A stretch of DNA of 37,433 nucleotides from Candidatus Eremiobacteraceae bacterium (GCA_035295225.1 DATGJI010000006.1:1-37433), one strand, 5' to 3'; shown: positions 23,021 to 31,426, counted from the first letter of the stretch. Notes: a model not told the origin generated them from the letters alone. Numbers and translations: made by a program.

Positions 23021-25462
23021 ATGGCGATGAACCCTTCGCTCATCTCGATAGCCGGCGCGGTCGGCCACGCGCTTTTCACCGGCCTCTGGCTCGGAGCGCT
23101 CTTGGCGCTCATCCTCTTCTTCATCGGCGAACGGCTCCGTGGGACGAATGCTGCGACTCGCCACGCCATGTGGTATGCGGGCCTCATAGCGATCGCATCC
23201 GTTCCGGTCGCGAGCGTGGCCTGGTCGTTCGATCACGCCGTGACGATCGCCGCGCCGGCCGAGCAACTGCAAACCGCGCCGTGGCGGCCTGCGGCTCTGA
23301 AGAAATGGACCACTTCGAATTCGGCGCACGGGACCCGCACGCAGGCGGCCGCACGAGGATCGTCGCCGGCGGTGTCCGACACAAACGCTTTATCCGCCGC
23401 GAAGCCCGAGCAGCGTCCGTTTGATTTCACGCCGTATCTGCTCGGCGCTTTAGGGATCGCGTTGTTCGGTGCGCTAATCGGCGTCGGCGGGATCGGCGTA
23501 AGTCTCGTCCGACTGCTGGCGGTGAAGCGCGAGAGCCGGCCGTTCGATCCCGCGATCGCTGCGCGGCTGCGTCGCTGGTCGGCGCGGCCGGCGATCGGGC
23601 GCGATGTCGCGCTGCGCGTCTCACAAGGCCTCGACGTGCCGGCCGCTGTCGGATTCGCGCATCCGGCGATACTCGTGCCGGCATCGTGGCCCGCAAATCT
23701 CGATATCGACGAGCTCGACAGTATCGTCATGCACGAGTACTCGCATCTCCGGCGCTGCGACGATTGGTGGGCGCTGCTGCAGAGGATTGCGGAACGCGCC
23801 TATTGGTTCAACCCGGCGTTGCGCTTCATCGCGGCGCGCGCGAATCTCGAGCGCGAGATCGCCTGCGACGACTGGGTCGTCACCGAGGCGTCGAACGCGA
23901 CGTCCTACGCCGAGTGCCTGTGGCGCATCGCCCAGTTCGCGCATATTCCGCAACCCCGTCTGCCGGTACCCGCCGCGCTCGTCACACGCGCTCAGATCGT
24001 TGAAAGGATCGAACACCTCATGGACGCCAAGCGCGATTCGCTTCCTCACGTACGCCCCACCGCGCTGCTCGCAATCGTGCCGCTGGCCGCGCTTCTACTC
24101 GTCGTCGGCGTCGTGCGCGCGCCGGCCGTCACCATCACGCAGGCAGCTCCTCCGGCTTCGGTTACGGCCCCCGTTGTGAACGAACCGGGGCACACAGCCG
24201 TCAAGCCGCCGCGCGTATCCTACGCCGTCACGCAAGTCTGGAAGGCGCAACCGCTCGCGAAGCCCTTGGCGCAGCCGCTCGCTAAGCCCGCGGCGCAGCC
24301 GCTCGCTAAGCCCGCGGCGCAGCCTAACCCGCCGATTCTACCGACAAGCGCGCGGTCATCGCGACCGCAGCTCAGCTCCCTTTCGAAGACCAGATACGCG
24401 GCGGGCACGGAGGTCGCACTGAGCGGCCTCGACGTGCGGATGTTGTTGCAGTCGTGCCAAGGATGTGACCTGAGCGGCAAAGATCTGCGGAATGCCGATC
24501 TGCACGGACTGAACTTGAGCGGCGATGACATGTCGCACGTCGACCTGCGAGGTGCCAATCTACGCGGCACTCGTTTCGACGGTGTGGATCTTTCAGGGTC
24601 TCGGCTGGACGGAGCCGATCTCACCGACGCAGAGTTCAGCGGTTCCAATATCGCCAACATCTCGTGGACCGGAGCGATTCTGACCAATGCAAAATTCCAA
24701 GGGATCAAGATCGATTCGGCGATGGTGAAGGCCGGCATGCTGCGCCATATGCTGTCGTCGTGCGAAGGCTGCGACATGCAGGGCCTCGATCTTCACGGAA
24801 CCGATCTGAGCGGCATCCGCCTCGACGGCGCCGACCTTTCCGATGCGGATCTTCGCGACGCGAACCTATCGCATGCGAAGCTCAACGGCGTCGATCTGAA
24901 AGGCGCGCGGCTGGATGGAACGGACCTCACCGATGCCGAGCTTAACGGCTGCGATCTGACGTCCGTGGACCTCAGCCATGCGAAAATCCAGGGTTTGAAG
25001 CTGCAGGGAGCGGACCTACGAGGTCTGCATTTCTCCGGTCTCGACGTTCGCGGCCTTACCGCGGATGGTGCCGATCTGAGCGGGGCGTCGCTCGCCCACG
25101 TCGATCTTTCCGGCGTGCACATGGATGGCTCCGATTTCCGCAACGCAGATCTCACCGCCGCCAATCTCTCGGACGGTGATTTCTCCGGCGCCGACTTCCG
25201 ATACTCGCACTTGGACAACGCCGACTTCCGGCGTGCCGCTCTCTGCGGTTACAACACGTTCACCGATGACGGCGGAACCGTGCTTCAACGAAAAAAGGAA
25301 TGCGCCGATTTTTCCGGTGCCACAACGCACGGCACCGACCTTCGCGGCGCGCGGATCTGCGACGAGCGCAACGGAGAACAGCGCTGTTCAGCGATATCTG
25401 CGGCCGATCTCCGTCTGCTCTCCCACTCGGATCTGACGGGAGCATTGCTGCCCGATTTTTGA
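23021..25462 (+). CDS. M56 (BlaR1-like) membrane metalloprotease with C-terminal pentapeptide repeats
   Basis: 813 residues. The N-terminal half is BlaR1-like: membrane helices (about 18-38 ALFTGLWLGALLALILFF, 47-66, and about 140-165), then the cytoplasmic zinc protease with HEYSH (238-242), Glu239 and the third ligand Glu279 in LEREIACDDW, then a last helix about 350-367 (ALLAIVPLAALLLVVGVV). In BlaR1 a penicillin-binding sensor follows. Here there is a Pro/Ala/Lys linker with 24-bp tandem repeats (about 405-435), then two blocks of pentapeptide repeats (A/V-D-L-x-G type) from about 475 to the end. Each block begins with a similar cysteine motif: SCQGCDLSGKDL and SCEGCDMQGLDL. The beta-helix should lie on the outer face and may be the sensor (inference). 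It probably triggers removal of the upstream BlaI. Confidence 0.88.
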   Translation: MAMNPSLISIAGAVGHALFTGLWLGALLALILFFIGERLRGTNAATRHAMWYAGLIAIASVPVASVAWSFDHAVTIAAPAEQLQTAPWRPAALKKWTTSNSAHGTRTQAAARGSSPAVSDTNALSAAKPEQRPFDFTPYLLGALGIALFGALIGVGGIGVSLVRLLAVKRESRPFDPAIAARLRRWSARPAIGRDVALRVSQGLDVPAAVGFAHPAILVPASWPANLDIDELDSIVMHEYSHLRRCDDWWALLQRIAERAYWFNPALRFIAARANLEREIACDDWVVTEASNATSYAECLWRIAQFAHIPQPRLPVPAALVTRAQIVERIEHLMDAKRDSLPHVRPTALLAIVPLAALLLVVGVVRAPAVTITQAAPPASVTAPVVNEPGHTAVKPPRVSYAVTQVWKAQPLAKPLAQPLAKPAAQPLAKPAAQPNPPILPTSARSSRPQLSSLSKTRYAAGTEVALSGLDVRMLLQSCQGCDLSGKDLRNADLHGLNLSGDDMSHVDLRGANLRGTRFDGVDLSGSRLDGADLTDAEFSGSNIANISWTGAILTNAKFQGIKIDSAMVKAGMLRHMLSSCEGCDMQGLDLHGTDLSGIRLDGADLSDADLRDANLSHAKLNGVDLKGARLDGTDLTDAELNGCDLTSVDLSHAKIQGLKLQGADLRGLHFSGLDVRGLTADGADLSGASLAHVDLSGVHMDGSDFRNADLTAANLSDGDFSGADFRYSHLDNADFRRAALCGYNTFTDDGGTVLQRKKECADFSGATTHGTDLRGARICDERNGEQRCSAISAADLRLLSHSDLTGALLPDF
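24245..24324 (+). repeat. 24-bp tandem repeat in the M56 linker
   Basis: Two exact 24-bp units (24269-24292 and 24293-24316), one diverged unit before them (24245-24268) and 8 bp of a fourth. Each unit codes AQPLAKPA, a flexible Pro/Lys-rich linker between the last membrane helix and the pentapeptide domain. Unit number may vary between strains. Confidence 0.85.
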
Positions 25463-25501
25463 TGCCTTGACCAACTAATAATATAAGAGACTCGGCGTGT
25501 T

Positions 25502-25592
25502 GGGCGGACCATAAAGGTCCGCCCTACATTCATTGAACCGTTTGCGCGGCGGACCATAAAGGTCCGCCCTACATTCATTGAACCGTTTGCGC
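25502..25592. repeat. Palindromic repeat, family 2, tandem pair
   Basis: Two exact 45-bp units, 25503-25547 and 25548-25592. Each has the palindrome GGCGGACC-ATAAA-GGTCCGCC, then CTACATTCATTGAACCG and TTTGCGC. The reverse strand reads TGTAGGGCGGACC-TTTAT-GGTCCGCC, the same family as 34956-35008. It lies between the M56 gene and the cupredoxin operon. Confidence 0.9.
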
Positions 25593-25636
25593 GGCGGCGG
25601 CATACTCTAGGGCAACCACTCTTCTACGAGGAGAAC

Positions 25637-25960
25637 GTGCTCTTGAAACTGCTGCTCGCTCTGGCGCTCGCCGCCAGCATGACCGCATCGGCGACCGCCG
25701 CCAAAGTCGAAATCAAAGACTACGCCTTTCAAAAACCTTCCATCACGATCGCCGCCGGATCCACCGTGTCATGGACGAACCAGGACGACGATCCGCACAC
25801 GGTCGTCGCCGATGACAAGTCGTTCGACTCGATGGGTTTGGGGCAAGGCGATGTGTGGTCGCACACGTTCACCAAGCCCGGCACCTATCATTATCACTGC
25901 GGCGTCCATCCGTTCATGAAAGGCACCATCGTCGTGACGGCGGTGACAAAACACGTATGA
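25637..25960 (+). CDS. Exported cupredoxin-like copper protein
   Basis: 107 residues counted from the GTG at 25637. A TTG at 25643 (MKLLLALALAAS...) sits 9 nt after GAGGAG (25628-25633) and is an equally good start. A signal peptide ends near TATAA. The mature domain is a small plastocyanin-like fold with a complete type-1 copper set: His54 (DDPHTVV) and Cys88, His91 and Met94 in CGVHPFMKG. It probably carries electrons or binds copper in the periplasm. Its stop overlaps the next ATG (ATGA), making it the first gene of a four-gene unit with a phosphoesterase, a sigma factor and an anti-sigma factor. The two 45-bp repeats lie just upstream, in its promoter region. Confidence 0.9.
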   Translation: MLLKLLLALALAASMTASATAAKVEIKDYAFQKPSITIAAGSTVSWTNQDDDPHTVVADDKSFDSMGLGQGDVWSHTFTKPGTYHYHCGVHPFMKGTIVVTAVTKHV

Positions 25961-26868
25961 AGCGCGACGAATTTTTGGAATGCATGGCGTGGGGCGGCAC
26001 GGGCGTCGTCTATGGTCTCACGAACCACGGTCTGATCGGACGCTCGCTGGCGGATGCGAGCGTCAAACCGCTCTCCGCAGCCACGCGGACCTTTGTGCAG
26101 ATCAGCGACAGCCATATCGGCTTCAACGGCAAAGCCAACGACGATGTCATAGCGACGTTCCAGCAAGCTATCGACAAGATCAACGCTCTCCCGGTCGCGC
26201 CGGAGTTCGTGATCCATACGGGCGACCTGACGCATCTCTCCAAACCCGACCAGCTCGACACCGTGAAGCAGATGCTCGGCACGATAAAAACCGGGGCGTT
26301 CTACGCGGTGCCGGGCGAACACGATGTCATCAACGATAACGGCGATCAGTTCTTCAAACTTTTCGGGCGTGGAAATTCACAACGCTGGTTTAGCTTCGAT
26401 GCGGCGGGCGTCCACTCACTCGCGCTCACCAACGTCGTCGGCATCACCAAGGGCGGGATCTTGGGCCGCGATCAACTCGAGTGGGCGCGCGCGGATCTCG
26501 CTAAGCAATCGCCGGACACGCCGATCGCGGTGATGGCGCACATCCCATTGTACGCCGTGTACCCCGACTGGGGTTGGACGACGGACGATCAGTCGGAGCT
26601 GCTCGACATGCTGCGACGATTCGACAGCGTGACGGTGCTCAACGGTCACATCCACCAGGTGCTCTCCAAGACCGACGGAAAGATCACGTTTTACACTGCC
26701 GCGAGCACGGCGTTTCCGCAGCCCGCACCCGGCTCGGCGCCGAAGCCGGGGCCTCTGACGGTGCCGGCCGGTGAACTCGCGAAATTGCTCGGCATTCGGA
26801 CGGTGAACATCGTCGAAGGTTCGCATCAGATCGCGGTTGTCGATGAATCGCTCGCCAAACAGAATTGA
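25957..26868 (+). CDS. Calcineurin-like metallophosphoesterase, probably exported
   Basis: 303 residues; the ATG at 25957 overlaps the cupredoxin stop. The metal-binding blocks are in order: Asp51-x-His53 (QISDSHIG), Gly89-Asp90 (HTGDLTH), Gly-Glu-His-Asp at 120-123 where most relatives have GNHD, MAHIPLY, and NGHIHQ. The Asn-to-Glu change in the third block is notable, since that Asn usually binds metal. The N-terminus MKRDEFLECMAWGGTGVVYGL resembles a Tat signal (RRxFLK...) with the twin arginine reduced to Lys-Arg, so export by Tat is possible but uncertain. Cotranslation with a copper protein suggests both act in the envelope. The substrate is unknown. Confidence 0.87.
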   Translation: MKRDEFLECMAWGGTGVVYGLTNHGLIGRSLADASVKPLSAATRTFVQISDSHIGFNGKANDDVIATFQQAIDKINALPVAPEFVIHTGDLTHLSKPDQLDTVKQMLGTIKTGAFYAVPGEHDVINDNGDQFFKLFGRGNSQRWFSFDAAGVHSLALTNVVGITKGGILGRDQLEWARADLAKQSPDTPIAVMAHIPLYAVYPDWGWTTDDQSELLDMLRRFDSVTVLNGHIHQVLSKTDGKITFYTAASTAFPQPAPGSAPKPGPLTVPAGELAKLLGIRTVNIVEGSHQIAVVDESLAKQN

Positions 26869-26875
26869 CGATTAG

Positions 26876-27436
26876 ATGATCTCGGCCGATGCGGCGCGCG
26901 AACTCGCAGCGAGGCTCGCGCGCGGCGATCAAGATGCGCTCGCCGAATCGTACGAGCGTTACTCCGGCCGCTGTCGCGACGTCGCGTTTCGCGTTTTGCA
27001 CGATGACGCGCTCGCCGAGGATGCAGTCCAAGAAGCATTCGCCAGTCTTTGGCGCAGGCGAGAGGGACTTGTGGTTCGATCGGCCGGGATCGCACCCTGG
27101 CTCATCGTCGTGACGCGTAACGCCGCGCTGACGCTGCTCCGCGCGGACACCCGACGCCGGCTGCGCGAGGACAGAGAAGCAGTCGATTCGACATCGATCT
27201 CCGGAGAGCCGGATCCGTCGGTGATCGTTTCGAGCGATGATGCCGCCGCGCAGGTCCGCGCCGCGCTCGACGGTCTGCCGCCGGAACAACGCGACGTCAT
27301 CCGGCTGGCCTATTTCGAGCGGCTCACGCTTGCGCAGATCGCAGAACGCAGCGGCGCGCCTCTTGGCACTGTGAAGCGCCGGGCACAGCTCGCTCTCGCG
27401 CGCCTTGCTAAAATCCTGAACGGTGGTGGCCTGTGA
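26876..27436 (+). CDS. ECF RNA polymerase sigma factor (second)
   Basis: 186 residues from the ATG at 26876, 7 nt after the phosphoesterase stop. Region 2: LAESYERYSGRCRDVAFRVLHDDALAEDAVQEAFASLWRRR and APWLIVVTRNAALTLLR. Region 4: LDGLPPEQRDVIRLAYFERLTLAQIAERSGAPLGTVKRRAQLALARLAKIL, with the helix-turn-helix. It is an RskA-partnered ECF type of the SigK/SigL kind, judging by the downstream anti-sigma gene, whose GTG overlaps its stop (GTGA). It probably controls this operon and others; no matching promoter was found with confidence ahead of the cupredoxin gene. Confidence 0.92.
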   Translation: MISADAARELAARLARGDQDALAESYERYSGRCRDVAFRVLHDDALAEDAVQEAFASLWRRREGLVVRSAGIAPWLIVVTRNAALTLLRADTRRRLREDREAVDSTSISGEPDPSVIVSSDDAAAQVRAALDGLPPEQRDVIRLAYFERLTLAQIAERSGAPLGTVKRRAQLALARLAKILNGGGL

Positions 27437-28068
27437 CGCGACACCCATACGAAGACATCGAGTCGTTCGTTCTCGGTGAACTCGAACCGGATCGCGCCAT
27501 CGTGATCCTCGATCATGCCGACAGCTGCGCGACGTGCGCGGTTCTGCTTGCTGAAGCGGTCAAAGGCTCGGCCGCGCTGGCGAATCCGCTTACGGCGCGG
27601 CCAGGGCGCTCATCGCTCCGAACCATAGGCCGCCCGCCGGCGACGAAGCGCACCTGGCCGATCGTGGCTTCGCTTGCGGCTGCGGCGTGTCTCGCGCTGC
27701 TCATCTGGAACGTCGACTTGCGATCGAACATGTCGGCTCTTGCTCCGACGCCGGTCGCGGCGCTCGTGCATTCACACTTCGTCCACCATCCGCTCGTGAG
27801 CACGTCAGGCAAGGAGTCGGCCAAAGCGATCGTTGCTGCTGACGGATCATGGATCTACGTCGTTGCCGACCAACTCACACCCGAGTTGACGTACGCCGTC
27901 TGGCTGACCGCAGACGGCCACAGAACGAGACTTGGCTCCTTCGCTGCCGACTATGTCGGTGAGGGCACGGGGTTTTTCCGGACGCCGCCTTCCAAGCCAC
28001 AGGCGATCGCGGTCGCACCCGACGGTGAGGATCCGACGGCATCGAGCGACTCGCTGCGCTGGCCCTAA
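27433..28068 (+). CDS. RskA-like anti-sigma factor
   Basis: 211 residues from the GTG at 27433, overlapping the sigma stop. The zinc-finger anti-sigma motif is intact: His28-x3-Cys32-x2-Cys35 in DHADSCATC, unlike the other anti-sigma factor in this window. A single membrane helix lies about 74-93 (WPIVASLAAAACLALLIW), followed by an external RskA domain: SWIYVVADQLTPELTYAVWLTADGHRTRLGSF...GTGFFRTPPSKPQAIAVAPDGEDPTASSD. Such proteins hold the sigma factor until regulated proteolysis releases it. The cupredoxin/phosphoesterase genes upstream suggest a copper, redox or phosphate-related envelope cue (inference). Confidence 0.9.
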   Translation: MTRHPYEDIESFVLGELEPDRAIVILDHADSCATCAVLLAEAVKGSAALANPLTARPGRSSLRTIGRPPATKRTWPIVASLAAAACLALLIWNVDLRSNMSALAPTPVAALVHSHFVHHPLVSTSGKESAKAIVAADGSWIYVVADQLTPELTYAVWLTADGHRTRLGSFAADYVGEGTGFFRTPPSKPQAIAVAPDGEDPTASSDSLRWP

Positions 28069-28140
28069 AGGCGGTCGAGCGACTCGCACGGCAGGACGCC
28101 GGCCCGCCGCTGCGAACGCGTTTGCACCGGAGGTGCCCAC

Positions 28141-31100
28141 ATGCGTGAGCGGATCGCGGCGTTTGCCGCTTGCTTTGCTTTCATTCTTCTCTTCTGCTGT
28201 TCGCGGGCGGCTCTCGCCGACGATGCGTCGACGGCTACGCCCGGCCCTAGCCCGAGTGCAACGCCCGCGTCACCATTCGCGGGCTTGAAGTGGCGTTCGA
28301 TCGGGCCGGCCGCATCAGGCGGACGGGTCTCCGCCGTCGTCGGCAGCGCGCGCGATCCTTTCCTTTACTATCTGGGAACAGCGGGCGGCGGCGTTTGGAA
28401 GAGCGCGAACGGCGGCGCCACGTGGAATCCCATCTTCGATAAGACGGGCATCGCGGCGATCGGCGACGTCGCGATCGCTCCTTCCGATGACAGCACCGTT
28501 TGGGTGGGATCGGGCGAAGCAAATCCCCGCAACGACGTCTCGTACGGAAACGGCGTCTACAAATCCGTTGACGGCGGCAAGACGTGGATGCATATGGGAC
28601 TCGACGTCACTCGTCAGATCGCGCGCATCGCGATCGACCCCACCAATCCAGACCATGTGCTGGTGGGTGCGCTCGGCGACGTCTTCCGCGACTCAAATGC
28701 GCGCGGCGTATACGAGACGACCGACGGCGGCAAGACGTGGCGCCAGACGCTGTATGTCGGACCCCAAAGCGGCATCTCGGATATCGCGATGGATCCGAAG
28801 GACCCGCGCACGGTCTACGCCGGCGTGTGGCAGTTCCGGCGGGTGCCGTGGACATTCACGAGCGGCGGACCAGACGACGGCCTGTACAAATCCGTTGACG
28901 GCGGAGCGACATGGGCGAAGCTCACCGGCAATGGGCTGCCGACGGATCTGCTCGGCCGCATCGCCCTTGCAATCGCCCCGAGCGACTCGCACCGCGTCTA
29001 TGCGCTCATCCAATCAAAGCAGGGCTTCCTGTGGCGCTCGGATGACGGCGGTACGACGTGGACGATGGAGAACGATAACACGCTGATCGATCAGCGTCCC
29101 TTCTACTTCAGCCATATCGCGGTGGATCCGTTCAATCCCGACCATGTCTATTCGGTCTCCGAGATGGCGTCGCAGAGCACGGACGGCGGGAAGACCTTCA
29201 AGACGTTCGCCGACGACGTCCACGTCGACTATCACGCGATCTGGATCGCGCCGAACGACCCAAAGCGCATCATGCTCGGTGAGGACGGCGGCTACGCCCT
29301 TAGCGTCGACGGGGCGCAGACGTGGTCGTTCTCGCGCAATCTCGCAATCGGACAGATCTATCACGTCGGCCTGGACGACGCGCAGCCGTACAACGTGTGC
29401 GGCGGCTTCCAAGACAACAACGGTTGGTGCGCGCCTTCCAACAGTCTCGACCGCGACGGCATCACGAACGCGTACGCCATGCCGGTGATCGGCGGCGACG
29501 GCGAGTGGGTCGTCCCCGACCCCGCCAATCCAAACCTCGTATGGGCCGATCTCGAAGATGGTGTCGTCCATATCTTCGACCGCACGACGCACGAGAGTTA
29601 CGATGTCGAACCGGCGCCCGGAGCGTTTGGAACGTTTGACTACGCTGCGGCGAAGTATCGCTTCAATTGGGATTCGCCGATCGCGTTCGCCCCGTGGGAT
29701 CCGCACACGGCCTGGTATGGCGGCGACGTCGTCTTCCAATCGCATGATGAGGGCCGGCACTGGACGACGATAAGCCCCGATCTCACGCTGAACGTCAAGT
29801 CGCACCAGGTCGCTCCGGGCGGACCAATCACGAAGGACGTCTCCGGCGCGGAATACAGCGACACGATACTCGACATCGAAGGGTCGCCGATCGCGCGCGG
29901 TGAGATCTGGGTCGGCACCGACGACGGGCTCGTCCAGCTGACCCGGGACGGCGGCGCGCACTGGCGCAACGTGACGCCGCCGGGCCCCGCGCCGTTCGGC
30001 AGAGTCGAGACGGTCGCGCCGTCGCGTTTCGCGGCGGGCACGGCTTTCGCGATCGTCGACCGGCACCGCTCCGGCGATACCGCGCCCTACGCCTTCGAGA
30101 CAACCGACTACGGCAGAACATGGACGTCGATCGTCGGCGACCTGCCGAAGGATCAGTTCGTTCGCACCGTGCGCCAAGATCCGGTCGATCCGAATATATT
30201 GTACGCAGGAACGGAGCTCGGCATCTACGTGACCTTCGATCGAGGCACGCGCTGGCAGTCGCTGCAATTGAACTTGCCGCCGGTGTCCGTGCGCGATATC
30301 CGCTTCCAAGAGCGCGACGGCGCCGTCGTGATCGGCACACATGGACGCTCGGCGTGGGTTCTCGACGACGCGCGGCCGCTTCAAGAATACGCTGCGGCAC
30401 GCGCGGCGGGGCGATATGTCTTCGCGCCCCGGTCGACGATCTTGTTTCAGCGTAGTTCGATGACGGAAGGGTTGTATACCGAATACGCCGCGGCCAATCC
30501 GCCGTCGGGTGCGGTGATCAATTTCTACCAGTCGAAGCCCGCGAAGCAGCCGCCGGTCATAGAAATCCTCGATGCGCACGGACGCTTGGTCCGAACGGTG
30601 TCCGGTTCGCACCCGGTCGGCCCCGACCTCAAGATGACGCCGTACGTCACGAACGATGCCGGCTACAATCGATTCGTCTGGAACCTCCAAGAAAACGCGC
30701 CGCCCGCGTGGACGACGGCACCCTCGAAGGACGCCCGATTCGAAGATAGCGGCGTCGGCGTCGTGCCCGGTTCCTACACGGTGCGCGTATCGTTCGACGG
30801 GCAGACGATCTCGAAGCCGCTCTCGATCGTGGCCGATCCGCGCTTGCGTTGGACGCAAGCCGACTATAAGAAGCGGCACGACTTCGCGGAGTCCGTCTAC
30901 GCGATGTACGGCGCTGTGAATCTTGCGCTCGACGATATCGATGCGGCGGTGACGCGACTCAACGCGAAGATCGCGGCTGCAAAGAGCGCAGGATCATCGT
31001 CGGCGCAGATCGCAGCGTTGCAATCCGCCGCCGACGCCGGGCTCGCGTTGCGGAGCAGATTGAGCGCCGGTTACAAGAACGACGAAGACTCGATCAACCA

Positions 31101-31266
31101 AGCCGGTGCCCTGCGGGAGCAGATACAGGGCTTGCTCTTCGGTGTCTTCGGATCGCAAGGGCCGCCGATCGGCACGCACTACGCGCTGGAAGCGCGAGTC
31201 CATGCGGTCTACGACCAGACGATGAAGGACTACAAGGCTTGGTCTGCCTCTACGAAATCGCTCTGA
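28141..31266 (+). CDS. Large exported BNR/sortilin-type propeller protein
   Basis: 1041 residues; ATG at 28141 with GGAGGTG at 28129-28135. A signal peptide ends about residue 26 (CSRAALA-DD). The body has Asp-box/BNR repeats of the VPS10/sortilin kind, forming one or two propellers: GGGVWKSANGGATWNPIFD, GNGVYKSVDGGKTWMHMGL, RGVYETTDGGKTWRQTLY, WRSDDGGTTWTMEND and FETTDYGRTWTSIVGDLP. Near residue 800 a strand-rich module follows (VIEILDAHGRLVRTVSGS, FVWNLQENAPP, PGSYTVRVSFDGQ), then a helical coiled tail (about 930-1040). These proteins are often labelled glycosyl hydrolases, but no catalytic residues can be named here. It may follow the anti-sigma gene in one transcript (72-nt gap). A 27-bp hairpin lies downstream. 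Confidence 0.88.
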   Translation: MRERIAAFAACFAFILLFCCSRAALADDASTATPGPSPSATPASPFAGLKWRSIGPAASGGRVSAVVGSARDPFLYYLGTAGGGVWKSANGGATWNPIFDKTGIAAIGDVAIAPSDDSTVWVGSGEANPRNDVSYGNGVYKSVDGGKTWMHMGLDVTRQIARIAIDPTNPDHVLVGALGDVFRDSNARGVYETTDGGKTWRQTLYVGPQSGISDIAMDPKDPRTVYAGVWQFRRVPWTFTSGGPDDGLYKSVDGGATWAKLTGNGLPTDLLGRIALAIAPSDSHRVYALIQSKQGFLWRSDDGGTTWTMENDNTLIDQRPFYFSHIAVDPFNPDHVYSVSEMASQSTDGGKTFKTFADDVHVDYHAIWIAPNDPKRIMLGEDGGYALSVDGAQTWSFSRNLAIGQIYHVGLDDAQPYNVCGGFQDNNGWCAPSNSLDRDGITNAYAMPVIGGDGEWVVPDPANPNLVWADLEDGVVHIFDRTTHESYDVEPAPGAFGTFDYAAAKYRFNWDSPIAFAPWDPHTAWYGGDVVFQSHDEGRHWTTISPDLTLNVKSHQVAPGGPITKDVSGAEYSDTILDIEGSPIARGEIWVGTDDGLVQLTRDGGAHWRNVTPPGPAPFGRVETVAPSRFAAGTAFAIVDRHRSGDTAPYAFETTDYGRTWTSIVGDLPKDQFVRTVRQDPVDPNILYAGTELGIYVTFDRGTRWQSLQLNLPPVSVRDIRFQERDGAVVIGTHGRSAWVLDDARPLQEYAAARAAGRYVFAPRSTILFQRSSMTEGLYTEYAAANPPSGAVINFYQSKPAKQPPVIEILDAHGRLVRTVSGSHPVGPDLKMTPYVTNDAGYNRFVWNLQENAPPAWTTAPSKDARFEDSGVGVVPGSYTVRVSFDGQTISKPLSIVADPRLRWTQADYKKRHDFAESVYAMYGAVNLALDDIDAAVTRLNAKIAAAKSAGSSSAQIAALQSAADAGLALRSRLSAGYKNDEDSINQAGALREQIQGLLFGVFGSQGPPIGTHYALEARVHAVYDQTMKDYKAWSASTKSL

Positions 31267-31275
31267 GCTCCCCGA

Positions 31276-31364
31276 CTTATCTGAAGGGGCCGCTTATCTG
31301 AAGGGGCCGACGCCAGTCGGCCCAGGCGTCGTTATCTTGGGCCGACTGGCGTCGGCCCCTTCAG
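31276..31364. repeat. Palindromic repeat, family 1, copy B, with partial direct duplication
   Basis: Arms 31298-31324 and 31338-31364 are a 27-bp perfect inverted repeat around a 13-nt loop containing CGTTA. The 17-bp CTTATCTGAAGGGGCCG occurs twice in tandem, at 31276-31292 and 31293-31309, so the left edge is duplicated. Compared with copy A (19178), the stem has one G to A change matched by C to T in the other arm. GATATATTTT follows, so it may also terminate the BNR gene. Confidence 0.88.
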
Positions 31365-31386
31365 GATATATTTTGGCGAGCTTTCG

Positions 31387-31416
31387 TTGACAAGGACGCG
31401 GTGGCCATGCTATCGT
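31387..31416 (+). promoter_or_regulatory. Candidate sigma-70 promoter of BlaI/M56 locus 2
   Basis: A perfect -35 TTGACA (31387-31392) is followed after 18 nt by TATCGT (31411-31416), a weak -10. Transcription would start about 31423, just before the dyad at 31427-31440. Confidence 0.5.
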
Positions 31417-31426
31417 AACGCCATCA

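Noticed and set aside
25484-25497. CTAATAATATAAG as a third BlaI operator
   Set aside because: It resembles CTARTTRTATAG only with an extra base and mismatches, lacks the outer dyad and is not beside a promoter I can recognise.
25502-25592. Tandem 45-bp units as a CRISPR array
   Set aside because: The units are contiguous with no distinct spacers and no cas genes are nearby.
25580-25608. GAACCG-N17-TACTCT as an ECF promoter for the cupredoxin operon
   Set aside because: The GAACCG is part of the 45-bp repeat unit and the -10 does not fit the CGTC-type ECF consensus, so it is too weak to list.
29014-30879. 621-codon open frame opposite the BNR gene
   Set aside because: It is antisense to a gene with clear signal peptide and repeats, is Arg-rich with no recognisable domain, and is a typical GC-bias shadow.
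28141-31266. BNR protein as a sialidase or glycosyl hydrolase
   Set aside because: Asp-boxes occur in many non-enzymatic propellers, and no sialidase Arg triad or catalytic Tyr/Glu could be identified.
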